Source of the DNA: Acidimicrobiia bacterium
GTDB taxonomy: Bacteria; Actinomycetota; Acidimicrobiia; IMCC26256; JAMXLJ01
Length of the DNA stretch: 39,150 nucleotides
NCBI GenBank assembly: GCA_035651955.1
Contig: DASRES010000045.1
Location: forward strand, 1 to 39,150
Reading direction: 5' to 3'
Part shown: positions 15,696 to 25,100 of the stretch, piece after piece
Layout of the letters: the number at the start of each line of letters is the position of its first letter
How positions within the stretch are numbered: the stretch's first letter is position 1
The notes under the pieces: model-generated
Seen by the model: only the letters and a program-made list of their open reading frames with translations
Told to the model about the DNA's origin: nothing
Databases searched by the model: none
Translations under genes and position numbers: made by a program

Positions 15696-16835
15696 CTACT
15701 TGATCGCGCCGGTCTCGCGCAGCTTGGCGACGTCCTTCGCGCTCAGCCCCCAGTCGCGCAGCGCCTCGTCGGTGTGCTGACCGGGCCACGCGGGCGGACC
15801 CTGGATCGCGCTCGGCGTGCGGGAGAAGCGCGGTGCGGGTGCCGGCTGCTGCACGCCGCAGTCCTCGACGATCGTGTCGCGCGCACGCACGTGTGGGTGT
15901 TCCGCGGCCTCGCTCATCGTCAGGACCGGCGCGAAGCACGCGTCGGTTCCCTCGAGGAGCTCGCACCACTCGTCGCGCGTCTTGGTCTTGAACAGCGCGG
16001 TGAGGCGCTCGCGGAGCAGCGGCCAGCCGTTGCGGTCCATCTGCGCGGACAGGCCTTCCGTGTCGACGCCCGTGCGCGCGAGAAGCTCCGCGTAGAACTG
16101 CGGCTCGAGCGCGCCGACGGCCACGAACCTGCCGTCGGCCGTCTCGTACGTCTCGTAGAACGGCGCACCGGTGTCGAGCACGTTGACGCCGAGACGCTCG
16201 TCCCACGCGCCCATCGCCCGCACGCCCCAGATCATCGTCATCAGCAGCGCGGAGCCGTCGACCATCGCGGCGTCGACGACCTGCCCCTGCCCCGACGTGC
16301 GTGCTTCCAAGACCGCGCACACGACGCCCAGCGCGAGCAGCATCCCGCCGCCGCCGAAGTCCCCGATGAGGTTGATCGGCGGGGTGGGCTTCCCGCCTTC
16401 GCGACCGAGGTGCGCGAGCACGCCCGCGAGCGCGATGTAGTCGATGTCGTGGCCGGCCGCCTGCGCGTACGGCCCGTCCTGCCCCCAGCCCGTCATCCGC
16501 CCGTACACGAGCTTCGGGTTGCGGGCGAGGCAGGCGTCCGGGCCGATGCCGAGCCGCTCGGTCACACCCGGGCGGAAGCCCTCGATCAGCGCATCCGCCT
16601 GCTCGACGAGCCGCAGGAGCGTCTCGACGCCGTCGGGGTTCTTGAGGTCGATGCCGACGGACCGCCGCCCGCGGTTCAGGACCTCCTTGTTCTCACGCGC
16701 GAAGTCACCGGTGACCGCCTGCGCGCGGTCGACGCGCAGCACGTCGGCGCCCAGGTCCGACAGGACCATCGCCGCGAACGGACCCGGGCCGATCCCCGCG
16801 AGCTCGATGATCCTCACGCCATGCAAGGGCCCCAC
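15696..16835 (-). CDS. CaiB/BaiF CoA-transferase family III protein, AMACR-like
   Basis: 379 residues. MGPLHGVRIIELAGIGPGPF, then LSDLGADVLRVDR, the NRGRRSVGIDLKNPDG segment and RMTGWGQDGPYAQAAGHDID belong to the family III CoA transferases. His129 and Asp159 (NLIGDFGGGG) lie 30 residues apart, as the catalytic pair of alpha-methylacyl-CoA racemase does, so racemisation of 2-methylacyl-CoA is more likely than CoA transfer (inference). Two adjacent GTG codons (16838, 16835) are possible; I chose 16835 because GGAGG lies 6 bases upstream. A TATCGT box at 16880-16885 on the minus strand may be the promoter. It likely serves fatty-acid or sterol side-chain oxidation. Confidence 0.88.
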   Translation of the reverse strand: MGPLHGVRIIELAGIGPGPFAAMVLSDLGADVLRVDRAQAVTGDFARENKEVLNRGRRSVGIDLKNPDGVETLLRLVEQADALIEGFRPGVTERLGIGPDACLARNPKLVYGRMTGWGQDGPYAQAAGHDIDYIALAGVLAHLGREGGKPTPPINLIGDFGGGGMLLALGVVCAVLEARTSGQGQVVDAAMVDGSALLMTMIWGVRAMGAWDERLGVNVLDTGAPFYETYETADGRFVAVGALEPQFYAELLARTGVDTEGLSAQMDRNGWPLLRERLTALFKTKTRDEWCELLEGTDACFAPVLTMSEAAEHPHVRARDTIVEDCGVQQPAPAPRFSRTPSAIQGPPAWPGQHTDEALRDWGLSAKDVAKLRETGAIK

Positions 16836-16988
16836 CACGAACCTCCGGACGCTCAGTGCGGTCGCGCGAAGACGTCGACGATACGAGATCCCTGACCCGC
16901 ACGTCAGATTCGCGCGCGTCGCGCGCGCGGTCGTCCACGCGGGCGCGCCCGGTTGGCGATCGGGTGCGAAATCGGGTAGACGCATCGC

Positions 16989-18380
16989 GTGAACGTCTTG
17001 CCCGACCGTCCCGTCCTCACCCTCGACGACTACCTCGAACGCGGCGGGGGTCAGGGGTTCACGACCGCGCATCGCGTCGGCGCCGACGCGACGATCGACG
17101 AGGTCGGGAAGGCGGGCCTGCGCGGCCGAGGCGGCGCCGGGTTCCCGACCGCGGTGAAGTGGCGCTCCGTGCGCGAGGCGCCGGGCACCGAGAAGTTCGT
17201 CGTCGGCAACGGCGCCGAGGGCGAGCCCGGCACGTTCAAGGACCGGACGATCATGCGGTACGACCCGTACCAGATCGTCGAGGGCGCCGCGATCGCCGGC
17301 TTCGTCGTGAACGCCCGTGCCATCTACATCGTGACCAAGCGCAGCTTCACGCGCGAGGTGATGCGCCTGCACCGCGCCGTCAGCGAGCTCGAGCACGCCG
17401 GCCTCGCCGGCGACATCCCGATCCACGTCGTCGAGGGGCCCGACGAGTACCTGTTCGGCGAGGAGACCGGAGCGCTCGAGGTGGTGGAGGGCAACGACCC
17501 GCTCCCGCGCCACGTCCGCCCGTTCGAGCACGGTCTGTTCGCGACGGCGCCGCAGCTCGGCTGGTGGCCGCACGACCCCCAGCCGGGCCAGCGCGGCGTC
17601 TTCACGACGAACCCGACGGTCGTCAGCAACGTCGAGTCGATGTCGCACGCGAACTGGATCATGTCGTTCGGTGCCGACGAGTTCCGCAAGGTCGGGCCCG
17701 AGCGGTGCCCCGGGACGATGGTCTTCACGATCTGCGGCGACGTCGCGATGCCGGGCGTGTACGAGCTGCCGATGGGCACACCGCTGCGCACGCTCGTCGA
17801 GGTCGTCGCCGCGGGGACCGAATCGGGCCGGCCCGTCAAGATGATGCTGTCGGGCGTCGCGAACGCGGCCCTCACCGTCGACGACATGGACACCGCGCTC
17901 GACTTCAACTCCATGGCCGCGATCGGCAGCGGGCTCGGCTCCGGCGGGTACGTGGTGTACGACGACGCGATGTGCGCGGTCGCGGTCGCGCGCGCGTTCT
18001 CACGCTTCCTGGCCGTGGAGTCGTGCGGGCAGTGTCCGCCGTGCAAGCTCGGATCGACCCGCATCACCGAGACGCTCGAGATCATCGAGGAAGGGAAGGG
18101 CGACGCCGTCGACATCGGCGTGCTGCAACGGACGCTCGCGACCGTGACGGACGCGAACCGCTGCTTCCTCGGACAGGAGGAGCAGCGGGTCGTCGGGAGC
18201 CTGCTCGAGAAGTTCCCCGAGGACTTCGAGGCCCATCTCGCCGGCACCTGCCCGCTCCGCCACGACGTCATGGTCCCGAAGATCAAGGACTTCGACTCCA
18301 CCGGTCATTTCGTGTACGACGAGCGCCAGCTGTACAAGCGTCCTGACTGGTCGTACGCCGACGTCCCCCTGTACACGTGA
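16989..18380 (+). CDS. NuoF-family NADH-binding flavoprotein (orphan)
   Basis: 463 residues. GLRGRGGAGFPTAVKW (about residue 44) and GNGAEGEPGTFKDR form the FMN/NADH site of the NuoF/HoxF/FdsB family. SCGQCPPCKLGS (about 346-352) with a later Cys in NRCFLGQEE binds the 4Fe-4S cluster N3. In complex I this subunit oxidises NADH. No nuoE, nuoG or other complex I gene is present in the window, so it is likely part of another NAD-linked dehydrogenase or a standalone diaphorase-type protein. No thioredoxin-like NuoE domain is fused. The GTG at 16989 follows TAGACG, an imperfect -10 box, by 6 bases. Confidence 0.88.
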   Translation: MNVLPDRPVLTLDDYLERGGGQGFTTAHRVGADATIDEVGKAGLRGRGGAGFPTAVKWRSVREAPGTEKFVVGNGAEGEPGTFKDRTIMRYDPYQIVEGAAIAGFVVNARAIYIVTKRSFTREVMRLHRAVSELEHAGLAGDIPIHVVEGPDEYLFGEETGALEVVEGNDPLPRHVRPFEHGLFATAPQLGWWPHDPQPGQRGVFTTNPTVVSNVESMSHANWIMSFGADEFRKVGPERCPGTMVFTICGDVAMPGVYELPMGTPLRTLVEVVAAGTESGRPVKMMLSGVANAALTVDDMDTALDFNSMAAIGSGLGSGGYVVYDDAMCAVAVARAFSRFLAVESCGQCPPCKLGSTRITETLEIIEEGKGDAVDIGVLQRTLATVTDANRCFLGQEEQRVVGSLLEKFPEDFEAHLAGTCPLRHDVMVPKIKDFDSTGHFVYDERQLYKRPDWSYADVPLYT

Positions 18381-18510
18381 CCGGTGGGCACTCGTTTCGC
18401 CGGGCGGGTGTCGGGCATGATGAGACGCGAATCGCAAGGACCGACGTGGACGTCACGCGCTCGCACTGCGCGTCCGCAACGAGAGCGTCCCCAGGAGAGA
18501 AGGAGTCGCA

Positions 18511-19119
18511 GTGAGCTACCAGCTGCCGGACCTGCCCTACGACTATGCGGCGCTCGAGCCGCACCTCTCGGGCCAGATCCTCGAACTGCACCACGACAAG
18601 CACCACGCGGCGTACGTGAAGGGCGCGAACGAGACGCTCGAGAAGCTGGGCTCGGCCCGCCAGGCCGGTGACTTCGGCGGCATCGTCGGGCTCGAGAAGA
18701 CGTTCGCGTTCAACCTGTCGGGCCACGTGCTCCACTCGCTGTACTGGAACAACATGTCGCCCGACGGCGGCGGCAAGCCGGAGGGTGAGCTCGCGTCCGC
18801 GGTCGACGAGGCGTTCGGCTCGTTCGACAGCCTGAAGAAGCAGCTGACCCAGGCGACGTCGACCGTGCAGGGCTCCGGGTGGGGCGCGCTGATGTGGGAC
18901 CCGCTCGGTCAGCAGCTCTACACCGCGCAGATCTACGACCACCAGAACAACTTCGGGCAGGGCTCCACGCCGTTGCTCGTCATCGACATCTGGGAGCACG
19001 CGTTCTACCTGCAGTACAAGAACGTGAAGGCCGACTACGTCGAGGCGTTCTGGAACATCGTCAACTGGAACGACGTCGCGAAGCGGTTCGACAAGGCGCG
19101 CAAGAACGCGCTCGTCTGA
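18511..19119 (+). CDS. sodA: Fe/Mn superoxide dismutase
   Basis: 202 residues. Cytoplasmic dismutation of superoxide. Metal ligands appear in the usual order: His27 in [11 protein letters not shown], the His of [14 protein letters not shown], and Asp and His of [23 protein letters not shown] is also typical. Whether it prefers Mn or Fe cannot be told. The start is GTG 18511 with an excellent site, GAAGGAG, 5 bases upstream, in contrast with the leaderless neighbours. A 130-bp leader region separates it from the NuoF homologue. A strong hairpin follows the stop, and a putative Fe/Mn transporter gene lies next. Confidence 0.93.
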   Translation: MSYQLPDLPYDYAALEPHLSGQILELHHDKHHAAYVKGANETLEKLGSARQAGDFGGIVGLEKTFAFNLSGHVLHSLYWNNMSPDGGGKPEGELASAVDEAFGSFDSLKKQLTQATSTVQGSGWGALMWDPLGQQLYTAQIYDHQNNFGQGSTPLLVIDIWEHAFYLQYKNVKADYVEAFWNIVNWNDVAKRFDKARKNALV

Positions 19120-19131
19120 CGCACCGCGCTG

Positions 19132-19175
19132 GCTCGGACGCGTGACGGCCGCCCGTTGCCGTCACGCGTCCGGGC
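19132..19175 (+). terminator. strong hairpin terminator after sodA
   Basis: GGACGCGTGACGGC (19136-19149) pairs perfectly with GCCGTCACGCGTCC (19158-19171), loop of 8 bases; flanking bases extend the stem to about 18 bp with one G-T pair. No T-run follows. It begins 12 bases after the sodA stop. Confidence 0.75.
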
Positions 19176-19189
19176 GCGCGGCGACGCGC

Positions 19190-19195
19190 TAGCGT
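19190..19195 (+). promoter_or_regulatory. -10 box of VIT-family gene
   Basis: TAGCGT ends 7 bases before the GTG at 19203, just after the sodA terminator, so the transporter has its own leaderless promoter. Confidence 0.5.
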
Positions 19196-19202
19196 CGGCT
19201 CC

Positions 19203-19937
19203 GTGGCACGAGCCCGGGCGCTCCGCCGTCCGTTCACCGAGCGCCGGCCGCACCCCGAGCGTCACGGGACGTCGCGCATCGGGTGGTTGCGGGCCGCGGT
19301 GCTCGGCGCCGACGACGGCGTCGTGTCGACCGCGAGCCTGATGATCGGCGTGGCCGCGACCTCCGCGAGCCGCACGTCCGTCATGGTCGCGGGCATCGCC
19401 GGCCTCGTCGCCGGTGCAGGGTCGATGGCGGCGGGCGAGTACGTGTCGGTGAGCGCGCAACGCGACGCCGAGATGGCCGACATCGCGCGTGAGCGGCGTG
19501 AGCAGCTCGTCGCCCCAGACCACGAGCTCGACGAGCTCACGCAGATCTACGTCGAGCGCGGTCTCGACCACGACCTCGCCCGCAAGGTGGCCGTGCAGAT
19601 GCACGAGGCGGACCCGCTCGGGAGTCACCTCCGCGACGAGCTCGGGATCACCGAGGCGATGCACGCGCGCCCGGTCCAGGCTGCGATCGTCTCGGCGTTC
19701 AGCTTCGCGACGGCCGCGCTTGTCCCGATCCTCGCGATGCTCGTGTCTCCGCGAAGCGCGCGCGTCGCGATCATCGCGGCCGCGGGGCTCGTCGCGCTGG
19801 CCGTGCTGGGCGCGGCCGGCGGCCGCCTCGGTGGCGCACCGCGCGGGCGCGCGGCGTTCCGTGTCGTCGTGGGCGGCGGGCTCGCGATGGCGGTCACCGC
19901 GGCGATCGGCGCACTCATCGGCGCCGCCGGCTATTAG
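19203..19937 (+). CDS. VIT1/CCC1 family Fe/Mn transporter
   Basis: 244 residues. AAVLGADDGVVSTASLMIG, then AGSMAAGEYVSVSAQRDAE and a soluble EL..EL.QIYVERGL segment are diagnostic of the VIT family, which moves Fe2+ or Mn2+ out of the cytosol. Five membrane helices are expected, with the cytoplasmic metal-binding domain between the second and third (about residues 88-160), rich in Glu/Asp/His (MHEADPLGSHLRDELG). The first 25 residues are Arg-rich and may be overlong, but no better start is visible. Position next to sodA suggests a shared role in iron/manganese and redox balance (inference). It ends 12 bp before the phosphotransferase gene. Confidence 0.87.
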   Translation: MARARALRRPFTERRPHPERHGTSRIGWLRAAVLGADDGVVSTASLMIGVAATSASRTSVMVAGIAGLVAGAGSMAAGEYVSVSAQRDAEMADIARERREQLVAPDHELDELTQIYVERGLDHDLARKVAVQMHEADPLGSHLRDELGITEAMHARPVQAAIVSAFSFATAALVPILAMLVSPRSARVAIIAAAGLVALAVLGAAGGRLGGAPRGRAAFRVVVGGGLAMAVTAAIGALIGAAGY

Positions 19938-19949
19938 GTCCCGGCACGT

Positions 19950-20954
19950 GTGACGGCCGCGGCACCGGACCCGGAACGACTCGCGCGTGCGCTCGCGCGC
20001 GTGCTCGGCCCGGTCACCGTCGACGGGATGCGGCGCCTGTCCGGCGGCGCGTCGCGTGAGACCTGGGCGCTCGACGCATGCAGCGCCGGCGGCGCGCGCC
20101 ACGAGCTCGTGCTGCGCCGCGATCCGGGCGGCCACGCGGGGAGCACGTCGCGCGCGACCGAGTACGACGTGCTGTGCTCGGCGCACGCGGCCGGTGTCGC
20201 CGCGCCCGAGCCGGTGCTCCTCCTCGAGCCGGGCGACGGGCTCGGCGACGGGTTCGTGATGCGGCGCGTGGCGGGCGAGACGATCGCCCGGAAGATCCTC
20301 CGCGACGAGGAGTTCGCCGCGGCGCGTGCCGGTCTCGCGCAGCAGTGCGGCGAGCAGGCGGCCCGCATCCACCGGATCGACGTCGCGACCGTCGCCACGT
20401 CCACGCTCCAGGTGCTCGGCGCGCGCGAACAGCTCGCGCAGTACCGCGGCGTGCTCGACGCGCTCGGCGAGCCGCACGCCGCGTTCGAGCTGGGGCTGCG
20501 CTGGCTCGACGAGAACGTGCCCGTGCCGAGCGACGGGCAGCCGAGGCTCGTGCACGGCGACTTCCGCAACGGCAACCTCGTCGTCGGGCCGGACGGGCTG
20601 CGCGCCGTGCTCGACTGGGAGCTCGCGCACCTCGGCGATCCCGTGGAGGACCTCGGCTGGCTGTGCGTGAAGTCGTGGCGCTTCGGCGCGACGGACCGGC
20701 CCGTCGGCGGGTTCGGCGACTACACGACGCTGCTCGACGCGTACGCGGCCGCCGGGGGTGGGCGCGTGGAGCTCGACGCGCTCCGGTACTGGGAGGCGTT
20801 CGGGACGCTGAAGTGGGGGGTCATCTGCGCGATGCAGGCGACGTTGCACACGTCGGGCCGGGTCCGCTCCGTCGAGCTCGCCGCGCTCGGGCGGCGTGTC
20901 GCCGAGATGGAGTGGGACCTGCTCGCGCTGCTCGACGAGTTGGCGCGCGGCTGA
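19950..20954 (+). CDS. aminoglycoside-phosphotransferase-fold (ACAD10/11-type) kinase
   Basis: 334 residues. Protein-kinase-like fold: SGGASRETWALD near residue 32, LVHGDFRNGNLVVGP (about 200), catalytic loop Asp, and VLDWELAHLGDP metal-binding Asp (about 222). Members of this branch, found beside DUF6285 and acyl-CoA dehydrogenases, are related to ACAD10/11 kinase domains that phosphorylate 4-hydroxyacyl-CoAs (family knowledge; not shown here), rather than antibiotic resistance enzymes. GTG 19950 follows a TATTAGGTC sequence, in part the previous gene's stop. It overlaps the next gene by one base (TGATG). Confidence 0.85.
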   Translation: MTAAAPDPERLARALARVLGPVTVDGMRRLSGGASRETWALDACSAGGARHELVLRRDPGGHAGSTSRATEYDVLCSAHAAGVAAPEPVLLLEPGDGLGDGFVMRRVAGETIARKILRDEEFAAARAGLAQQCGEQAARIHRIDVATVATSTLQVLGAREQLAQYRGVLDALGEPHAAFELGLRWLDENVPVPSDGQPRLVHGDFRNGNLVVGPDGLRAVLDWELAHLGDPVEDLGWLCVKSWRFGATDRPVGGFGDYTTLLDAYAAAGGGRVELDALRYWEAFGTLKWGVICAMQATLHTSGRVRSVELAALGRRVAEMEWDLLALLDELARG

Positions 20955-21310
20955 TGGCACAGGACCGACCCACCGCGGACGAGCTGCTCGAAGCGGTCGC
21001 CGAGTTCCTCGCGCGCGACGTCGTCCCCGGCACCGACGGACGGCTGTCATTCCACGCGCGCGTCGCCGCGAACGTCGTCGGGATCGTCCGGCGCGAGCTC
21101 GCGTCCGGCTCGGCGCTCGACGACGAGGAGCACGCGCGGCTGCGCGCGCTGCTCGGCCACGACGGCACCCGCGACGAGCTCGACGCCGAGCTCGCGCGCC
21201 GGATCCGCGACGGGAGCCTCGACGACCAACGCGACGCGGTCGTGGACCACGTCCGTCGGACGGTGCGCGCGAAGCTGACGATCGCCAACCCGCGCTACCT
21301 GGAGACGTGA
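20954..21310 (+). CDS. DUF6285 domain protein
   Basis: 118 residues. Opening MAQDRPTADELLEAVAEFLA, then LSFHARVAANVVGIVRRELA and the ending KLTIANPRYLE match DUF6285, a helical protein of unknown function that usually follows an ACAD10/11-like phosphotransferase gene. The ATG overlaps the phosphotransferase stop by one base, so the two are translationally coupled and probably work together, for example as partner subunits. It ends one base before the start of exonuclease III. Confidence 0.85.
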   Translation: MAQDRPTADELLEAVAEFLARDVVPGTDGRLSFHARVAANVVGIVRRELASGSALDDEEHARLRALLGHDGTRDELDAELARRIRDGSLDDQRDAVVDHVRRTVRAKLTIANPRYLET

Positions 21311-21311
21311 C

Positions 21312-22100
21312 GTGAGGATCGCGACCTGGAACGTCAACTCGCTGAAGGCCCGTCTCCCGCGCGTCGAGGAGTGGCTGGCGTACGCGCGACCCGACGTGCT
21401 GTGCCTCCAGGAGACGAAGCTCGCCGACTCCGCGTTCCCGCAACTGTCGTTCGCGTCGCTCGGCTACGAGTCCGTGCACCACGGGCAAGGGCGGTGGAAC
21501 GGGGTCGCGATCCTCTCGCGCGTCGGGATCGACGACGTGTCGACCGGCTTCGGCGACATCGACGACCCGTACGTGGGCGACGCGCGGCTGCTGGCCGCAA
21601 CGTGTGCCGGCGTCCGGGTCGTCACGGTGTACGTCCCGAACGGCCGCGAGGTCGGCAGCGAGTTCTACGAGCGGAAGCTGACGTGGCTCGGGTGCCTGCG
21701 TGACTGGCTCGCGGCGACCGCCGACCCGTCGCGGGACCTCGCGCTCCTCGGGGACTTCAACGTGGCCCCGGAGGACCGCGACGTGTGGGACCCGAAGGCG
21801 TTCGTCGGTGCGACGCACGTGACGGACCCCGAGCGCGCGTCACTCGCCGCGCTCCGCGAGTGGGGCCTCGTGGACGCGTTCCGGCGCGTCTACGAGGACG
21901 ACGGGCTCTTCACCTACTGGGACTACCGGGCGGGCGACTTCCACCAGGGCCGGGGCATGCGGATCGACCTCGTGTACATGACCGAGCCGCTCGCCGCGCG
22001 GGCGACGTTCGCGCTCGTCGATCGCAACGCCCGGAAGGGCAAGGCGCCCTCGGACCACGCGCCCGTCCTCGTCGACCTGTCGGAGCTCGCCGAGGCGTGA
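21312..22100 (+). CDS. xth: exodeoxyribonuclease III
   Basis: 262 residues. A member of the exonuclease III/APE1 family, with AP-endonuclease and 3'-exonuclease activity in base excision repair. RIATWNVNSLKARL (N-terminal), the metal Glu in LCLQETK, tyrosine loop VTVYVPNGREVGSEFY, LLGDFNVAPEDRD (Asp and Asn), RIDLVYM and the terminal SDHAPV (Asp-His) are all intact. GTG 21312 is one base after the DUF6285 stop, with GGAG 7 bases upstream, so it is read on the same transcript although the functions differ. Confidence 0.93.
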   Translation: MRIATWNVNSLKARLPRVEEWLAYARPDVLCLQETKLADSAFPQLSFASLGYESVHHGQGRWNGVAILSRVGIDDVSTGFGDIDDPYVGDARLLAATCAGVRVVTVYVPNGREVGSEFYERKLTWLGCLRDWLAATADPSRDLALLGDFNVAPEDRDVWDPKAFVGATHVTDPERASLAALREWGLVDAFRRVYEDDGLFTYWDYRAGDFHQGRGMRIDLVYMTEPLAARATFALVDRNARKGKAPSDHAPVLVDLSELAEA

Positions 22101-22133
22101 CGACGGGACGGCCACGGCGCGCGGAACGCGCCG

Positions 22134-22139
22134 TATCCT
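22134..22139 (+). promoter_or_regulatory. -10 box of the SpoIIE-type gene
   Basis: TATCCT lies 37 bases before the TTG start. The leader that would result contains GAGAGGGAG (22157-22165), so this gene would have a Shine-Dalgarno leader. Confidence 0.45.
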
Positions 22140-22176
22140 GTCCCGCACGCCCCGTCGAGAGGGAGCACGCTCCTCG

Positions 22177-25100
22177 TTGAGACGCCGGTCCCGCCCCGAG
22201 CACGACGACCGCCTCGCACGCGCGCTCGCGACGCTCGGCGACGCGGTCCTGCTGACGGACGACCGCACCGTCGTCGGCTGGTGCAACGCGGCCGCCGAGC
22301 GGCTGTTCGGCCGGACGGGCGGCGAGCTCGTCGGCCGGACGCTGCGGTCGCTGCTCACCGCGTCGTCCGCGCAGGAGCTCGCCGAGCGCCTCTCGAGCGC
22401 CGGGAGCACGCCGTTCACCCTGCAGGCCGAGATCGAACGACGCGACGGCGTCAGCCTCACTCTCGCGCCGGTCGAGCTGACCGTACGACGCGAGCCGGGA
22501 TTGCACGACGCCATGGTCACGGTCCTGGCCCGCCCCGCGCCGACGGCCGAGGTGTTGCACGAGGTCGACGAGACGCTCGCGCGGCGTGCGCGGCAGCACG
22601 AGGTCGTCGCGGACCTCGGCCGCGCCGCGCTCCTTGGCCGCGGGCTCGACGACCTGTACGACGACGCGGTCGCGGCCGTCGCGGAGGTGCTGTCGGTCGA
22701 CATCGTGGTCGCCAGCGAGCTGACGCCCGCGCGTGACGCGCTCGTGCTGCGCGCCGCGATCGGCTTCGACGACGCCGCCGCGGTCGGCTCGACCGGCGCG
22801 GTCGGGGGCCTCGACGCACCCGCGGGCATCACGCTCGCGACCGGGACGCCGTCGGTCTTCGACGACCTCGCGCGCGACGAGCGGTTCAAGGCGCCGGAGA
22901 CGCTCGTGCGACTCGGGGTCGTCAGCGGCGCGATCGTCCCGCTGCGCGGCGCGCACCGTCCCGCCGGGTTCCTCGCGGCCTACTCGCGCACGAGACGCCA
23001 CTTCGACGACGAGGACGTCGTCTTCCTCCGTGGTGTGGCGAACGTCGTCGCCGCCGCGACGTTGCGCCAGGTCGCGGAGGACGAGCTGCAACGCCGCGAG
23101 ACCGAGGCCCGCCTCGCGTTCGACGCCGGCGAGATGGGCACGTGGACGTGGGACCCGACGACCGGCCACACCACGTGGTCCCCGGAGCTCGAACGGCTCG
23201 CCGGTCTCGCCGAGGGGACGTTCCGCGGCACGTTGCGCGCCCTCGTCGAGCGGATCCATCCCGACGACCGGGAAGCGGCGATGCAGGCGATCGCCGAGGG
23301 CGAGGCGCGCGGCGAGATCGTCACGGAGTACCGGCTCGTCCGCCCCGACGGTGAGGTCCGCTGGGTCGAGAGCCGGGGACGGCCCCTCCCGGGCCCCCCG
23401 CCGGCCCGCTGGATCGGGGTCACGATCGACATCACCGACCGGCGGCGCGCCGAGGAGGAGGTGCGCGTCCGCGACACCGTCGCGCGGCTCGCCCTCGACG
23501 CCGGCGGCATCGGCGCGTGGGCGTGGGACCCGGACACGAGGACGGTCCAGCTCTCGGAGGAGCTGCAGGCCGTGTTCGGCCTCGAGCCGGGGACGTTCCC
23601 GGGCACGGTCGACGCGTTGTTCGCGCTGATCGACCCCGAGGACCGCGACCGCGTGCGCCGCGCGCTCGTGGCGGGCGCGTCGACGGGTGAGCTCGTCGTC
23701 GAGGCCCGGCTGCTGCGCCCCGACGACCGCGTGGTGTGGATCGAGGCACGCGGGAGCCGCTTCCCGGGCCCGTCGGCGGCCTGGGTGGGTGTCGGGATCG
23801 ACATCACCGCGCGGAAGGCGGCCGACGAGGAGCTCCGCCGCGTGCTCGAGGCCGAGCGGCGCGCGCGAGCCGACGCCGAGGCCGCGACGCAGGCCCTGAC
23901 CGAGACGGTCGCGCGCCTCGACACGCTCCTGCAGCACGCGCCGATCGGGCTCGCGTTCTTCGACCTCGACTTCCGGATCGTGCGCGTGAACGATCCCCTC
24001 GCCGGGCTCGACGTCAGCCCCGCCGGCGAGCAGGTCGGCCGGCCCGTCGCCGAGGTCGCGCCTGGCCTGTGGCCCGCGCTCGAGGCGCCGTTCCGCGAGG
24101 TCGTCGCGACCGGGCACCCGGTCGTCGGCATCGAGATCGGCGGGCAGACGGCGGCGCGCCCCGGCATCGAGCGCTCGTTCCTCGCGTCCGTCTACCCGGT
24201 CGTCGCGCCGGACGGGCGGCTCATCGGCATCGGTCTCACCACCGTCGAGATCACGGACCGCAAACGGGCCGAGCGCGCGGCGATGCTCATCGCGGCCGCC
24301 AACGAGCTGTTCTCGTCGTCGTGGAGCGTCGACGACATGCTCGAGAAGGTCGGCGAGATCGTGGTTCCGCGCTTCGCGGACTCGTGCAACGTCTACCTGC
24401 GCGCGACGCGCCAGGAGCCGCGCCACGTCGCGGTGACGCACGTCGACCCCGCGTTGCGCGCACAGCTCCTCGCCGCGGATCGTCGCTGGCCGTTCGACCC
24501 CGCCGGTGAGGATCCCGTCGCCACCACACTCGCCCGCGGCGCCGTCCTCATGGAGGAGGTCACCGAGGACATGCGTGCGACGATGGCCGGCGGTGACGCC
24601 GACCATCTCGCGGTGATCGAGGCGCACGGCGTGCGGTCCGCGATCTCCGTACCGCTCGAAGCGCACGGCGAGCGGTTCGGGTTGATGATCCTCAACTACA
24701 CGACCGCGTCCGGCCGCCGGTACGAGCCCGAGGACGTCGACCTCGCGCACGAGCTCGCCCGCCGCTTCGCGCAGGTCATCGAGACGTCGCGGCTCCGCAG
24801 CGACGCGCAGCGCGCCCAGGAGCGACTGCGGTTGCTCGCGCGCGTCGGCGAGCTGATCACCGTCGAGCTCGACTCGCAGGCCCGGTTGCACAGCGTCGCC
24901 CACATGACGATCCCGACGTTCGCCGACAGCTGTTCGGTGTTCGTCGCCGACGCCGACGGGCGCGTGCGCCTCGCCGCGTTCTCACACGTCGACGCGAGGG
25001 TCCAGGAGTTCATCGACTCGCATCCCGAGCACATCGTGCTGGAGCCCGGGAGCGAGGCACCGCCGGCCGTCGCGGTCCGGACCCGCGAGCCGGTGTTCAT

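Noticed and set aside
18381-18510. Search for a promoter or metal-responsive operator ahead of sodA.
   Set aside because: Only weak hexamers and a short CGTG/CACG hairpin were seen; no recognised operator.
19035-21818. A 927-codon open frame on the minus strand.
   Set aside because: It is antisense to sodA, VIT, phosphotransferase, DUF6285 and exonuclease genes; its Arg/Asp-rich composition is a high-GC shadow.
21910-24903. A 997-codon open frame on the minus strand.
   Set aside because: It lies opposite the PAS/GAF/SpoIIE protein, whose domains are clearly recognisable on the plus strand.
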